Below are positions 62,216 to 64,000 of a stretch of 64,000 nucleotides of DNA, in pieces. The translations under genes were made by a program, and so were the position numbers. How positions within the stretch are numbered: position 1 is the first letter of the stretch; each line of letters opens with the position of its first letter. The notes beneath the pieces are model-generated. The model had not been told where the DNA came from. It saw nothing but the letters and a program-made list of their open reading frames with translations, and did no database searches. This stretch comes from Lutjanus erythropterus (taxonomy: Eukaryota; Chordata; Actinopteri; Lutjaniformes; Lutjanidae), in contig CM034608.1 in assembly GCA_020091685.1 (NCBI GenBank), positions 4,936,751-5,000,750 on the forward strand, read 5' to 3'.

Positions 62216-62815
62216 CGAAAATAATAACTGCAGGAAATTTGTGTAAAACGAGCCATTTGGATGAATTTTGAGCATTATTTTCTGAAACATTGCATCAAGG
62301 ATGAGTTTTTCCAGTATTTTTAGGAACTTTTCAATCTGTATCTGTATTATGAACATTCTACATTTCTAAAACCATACACACTTAAAAGGCTTCTTTTTTT
62401 TTTTAACAAATTCAGTGTTTTTTTCCTGACACTTGGCCAATGTTGTGAGTATTTTTAGGGGATGGGGTCGTTTTATTTGATATGAATACCCCCCTCTGAA
62501 ATGTGAGTTTCTCATGTCGCAACAAGTTCTTGAGTTCAATCTGAATGCAGCAATTGTTGCTGAAAATGATCAATTTTGATCAACCAAATAACCACGTAAG
62601 AAAAACCAGCTAGTTTCTCATCAACTGATTCTTTACTAAATTAATTGAAGAGGAACATTTTGATTGTGTATACAGAAGATCAGCATGTTGATCCAAAAGC
62701 TGTACTATCACACTCGAAATCCCAAAAGTCTTAAATATTTCGCTAAATTTCTAAAATGTGAATTAATCATCTACCTTGGCTTTTACAACACATCTTTGAT
62801 CAGCTGATACTGAGC
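62216..62815. other. spacer, no gene seen
   Basis: AT-rich sequence without coding or structural signal. Confidence 0.4.
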
Positions 62816-62820
62816 TGCTC

Positions 62821-63232
62821 TCACCATCCGCACAACATCTGGTCGCAGGCTTCCAAACCTTTGTAACATATAAGGCCTTCAGCTGTGTGTGGGCTCAGTG
62901 GAAAAAAGATGAAGTAGTTCACGGGGACGGGATAGGAAAGAGAAGGTAAAATCTCCGGGTCATCATTCCGAGACGAAGGAGCCAGCTCGCATGGATCCTC
63001 ACCACCTATTAACTGTAGTTTCTCAAAATTTCTTGTCCTTTCCCCGCCAAACAGGAGTTTTAGCAGCTTCCTCACGTGGTTTACACATCCTGAAGCCGGC
63101 TTGAATCAAATATTCACCATGTATCCATTCTCTTACTGGATTTACAGCCCAGCATCCCAAAAATGGCAGCGCATTTGGGTTACTGACCAAACCGTGATGT
63201 TGGTGCAAATTCTTTGGTTGTTTTGACTGCAC
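62821..63232 (-). pseudogene. frameshifted coding relic, uncharacterised transposon-like protein (N-terminal part)
   Basis: Two overlapping minus-strand frames read as one protein interrupted by a shift near 63,023-63,075. The first has LPFLGCWAVNPVREWIHGEY and AGFRMCKPREEAAK. The second has RKLLKLLFGGERTRNFEKLQ, then GGEDPCELAPSSRNDDPEIL, then LEACDQMLCGW. I recall a multi-copy fish protein family of this kind, placed upstream of SWIM and YqaJ-type nuclease domains, but cannot check this. Neither frame has a proper ATG start in context. It is a decayed copy. Confidence 0.4.
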
Positions 63233-63239
63233 ACTTTTC

Positions 63240-63792
63240 TAATGCAAGATGAGGCATTACAGGCGGAGTCAGTGTTCGTGTTTTTACCATGCGTGGAATT
63301 TAAATCTTAAATCATAAATGAAACTTTAAAAATAACACCTTCTTTCACAGAAATAAAGGAAATGCTGAGATAGAGGCCTGTACATATTTTTTAAAGGTTT
63401 TCTTACACCCCTTAAAATAATGCCTTAGGGAAAATGAAATTCTTCCTTTGTCTTTTCTACCTATATTATATTTAATATCTGCTTTTGAGAGATCATATCT
63501 AGTTTGAAAGTAATTTTTATGCTCTGGTTTATTCCACTTTGGGTTGCCTTTGTGTATGAAATGTGCACTGTAAATAAATTTGCCTTGTTTATTCCAGATA
63601 TATTCCACCCATTACTCCTTGTACTTCATCAATAATGACAACAACATAATGTTCAGAACATGTAAAACAAAAAGAGGATAAGTTTCCTCTCTCTTTCTCT
63701 CTCTCTCTCTCTGACACTCTCTGCTCTCTCTCCACCTGAGTTGGAGGAGGGCGAGCATGTGTCTCAGGCCCACACTACATCTGTTACACTCC

Positions 63793-63826
<34 letters not shown>

Positions 63827-64000
63827 GCACCACCAGTTAGCATGTGCGTTCGTGTGTTTATATATACTCTTGGTGGTGTGGTGGTGTGTGTGTGTGTGTG
63901 AGTGTGTGGTAGCAGATGTCATTTGTTCTGAAATCAGCAGCTGGATCCCTAAGTTCCCAGTGGGACCTTTAATGTCTACAACACACACACACACACACAT
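63240..64000. other. microsatellite-rich end of window, no gene seen
   Basis: Contains a CT-rich tract (63,685-63,713), (GT)15 at 63,796-63,825, a GT run near 63,885-63,900 and an AC run at 63,979-63,999. Nothing coding was recognised. Confidence 0.5.

Overview
The window looks like teleost fish nuclear DNA, probably percomorph. Protein-coding exons have GT/AG introns, the spacers are AT-rich and full of CA/GT microsatellites, and many interspersed sequences resemble common teleost repeats. The only substantial gene content is the 3' end of a P4-ATPase gene (atp8b1-like) and a head-to-tail cluster of fish-type TRIM genes (RING, two B-boxes, coiled coil, PRY/SPRY). I saw no complete tRNA or rRNA gene, CRISPR array or prokaryotic operon.

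Layout. 1-4.1 kb: the last five coding exons of atp8b1 on the plus strand, with an inverted-repeat element in one intron. 4.1-7.2 kb: spacer with repeats. 7.26-8.93 kb: TRIM copy 1, intact and intronless. 11.4-14.25 kb: repeats, then TRIM copy 2, which has lost the ancestral start codon and has a 5-base deletion separating its SPRY domain. 14.3-20.8 kb: repeat-rich spacer, including a transposon with matching termini and a Myb/SANT-like relic. 20.81-35.35 kb: unit A of a large tandem duplication, carrying TRIM copy 3 (24,744-26,429, intact) behind two perfect ISRE-type motifs. 35.35-49.23 kb: unit B, the same content with many small deletions; its TRIM (copy 4) is broken. 49.2-64 kb: gene-poor sequence with microsatellites, transposon relics (a THAP-like fragment, an uncharacterised reverse-strand coding relic, a LINE-like tail) and one short, very CpG-dense patch.

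How the genes relate. The TRIM proteins are likely RING E3 ubiquitin ligases of the expanded fish TRIM (finTRIM / TRIM25-like / TRIM16-like) group, a family tied to antiviral innate immunity. Copies 1 and 2 share flanks and come from an older tandem duplication with an offset of about 5.3 kb. Copies 3 and 4 come from a recent duplication of about 14.5 kb. The intact copies are nearly identical in some domain blocks and diverged in others, which suggests gene conversion. Only the copy 3/4 lineage has the paired interferon-response-type sites. I found no convincing new multi-gene system. The most useful points are the lineage-specific ISRE pair, the mosaic structure of the TRIM copies, and the deletion-biased unit B, which may be an assembly artefact.
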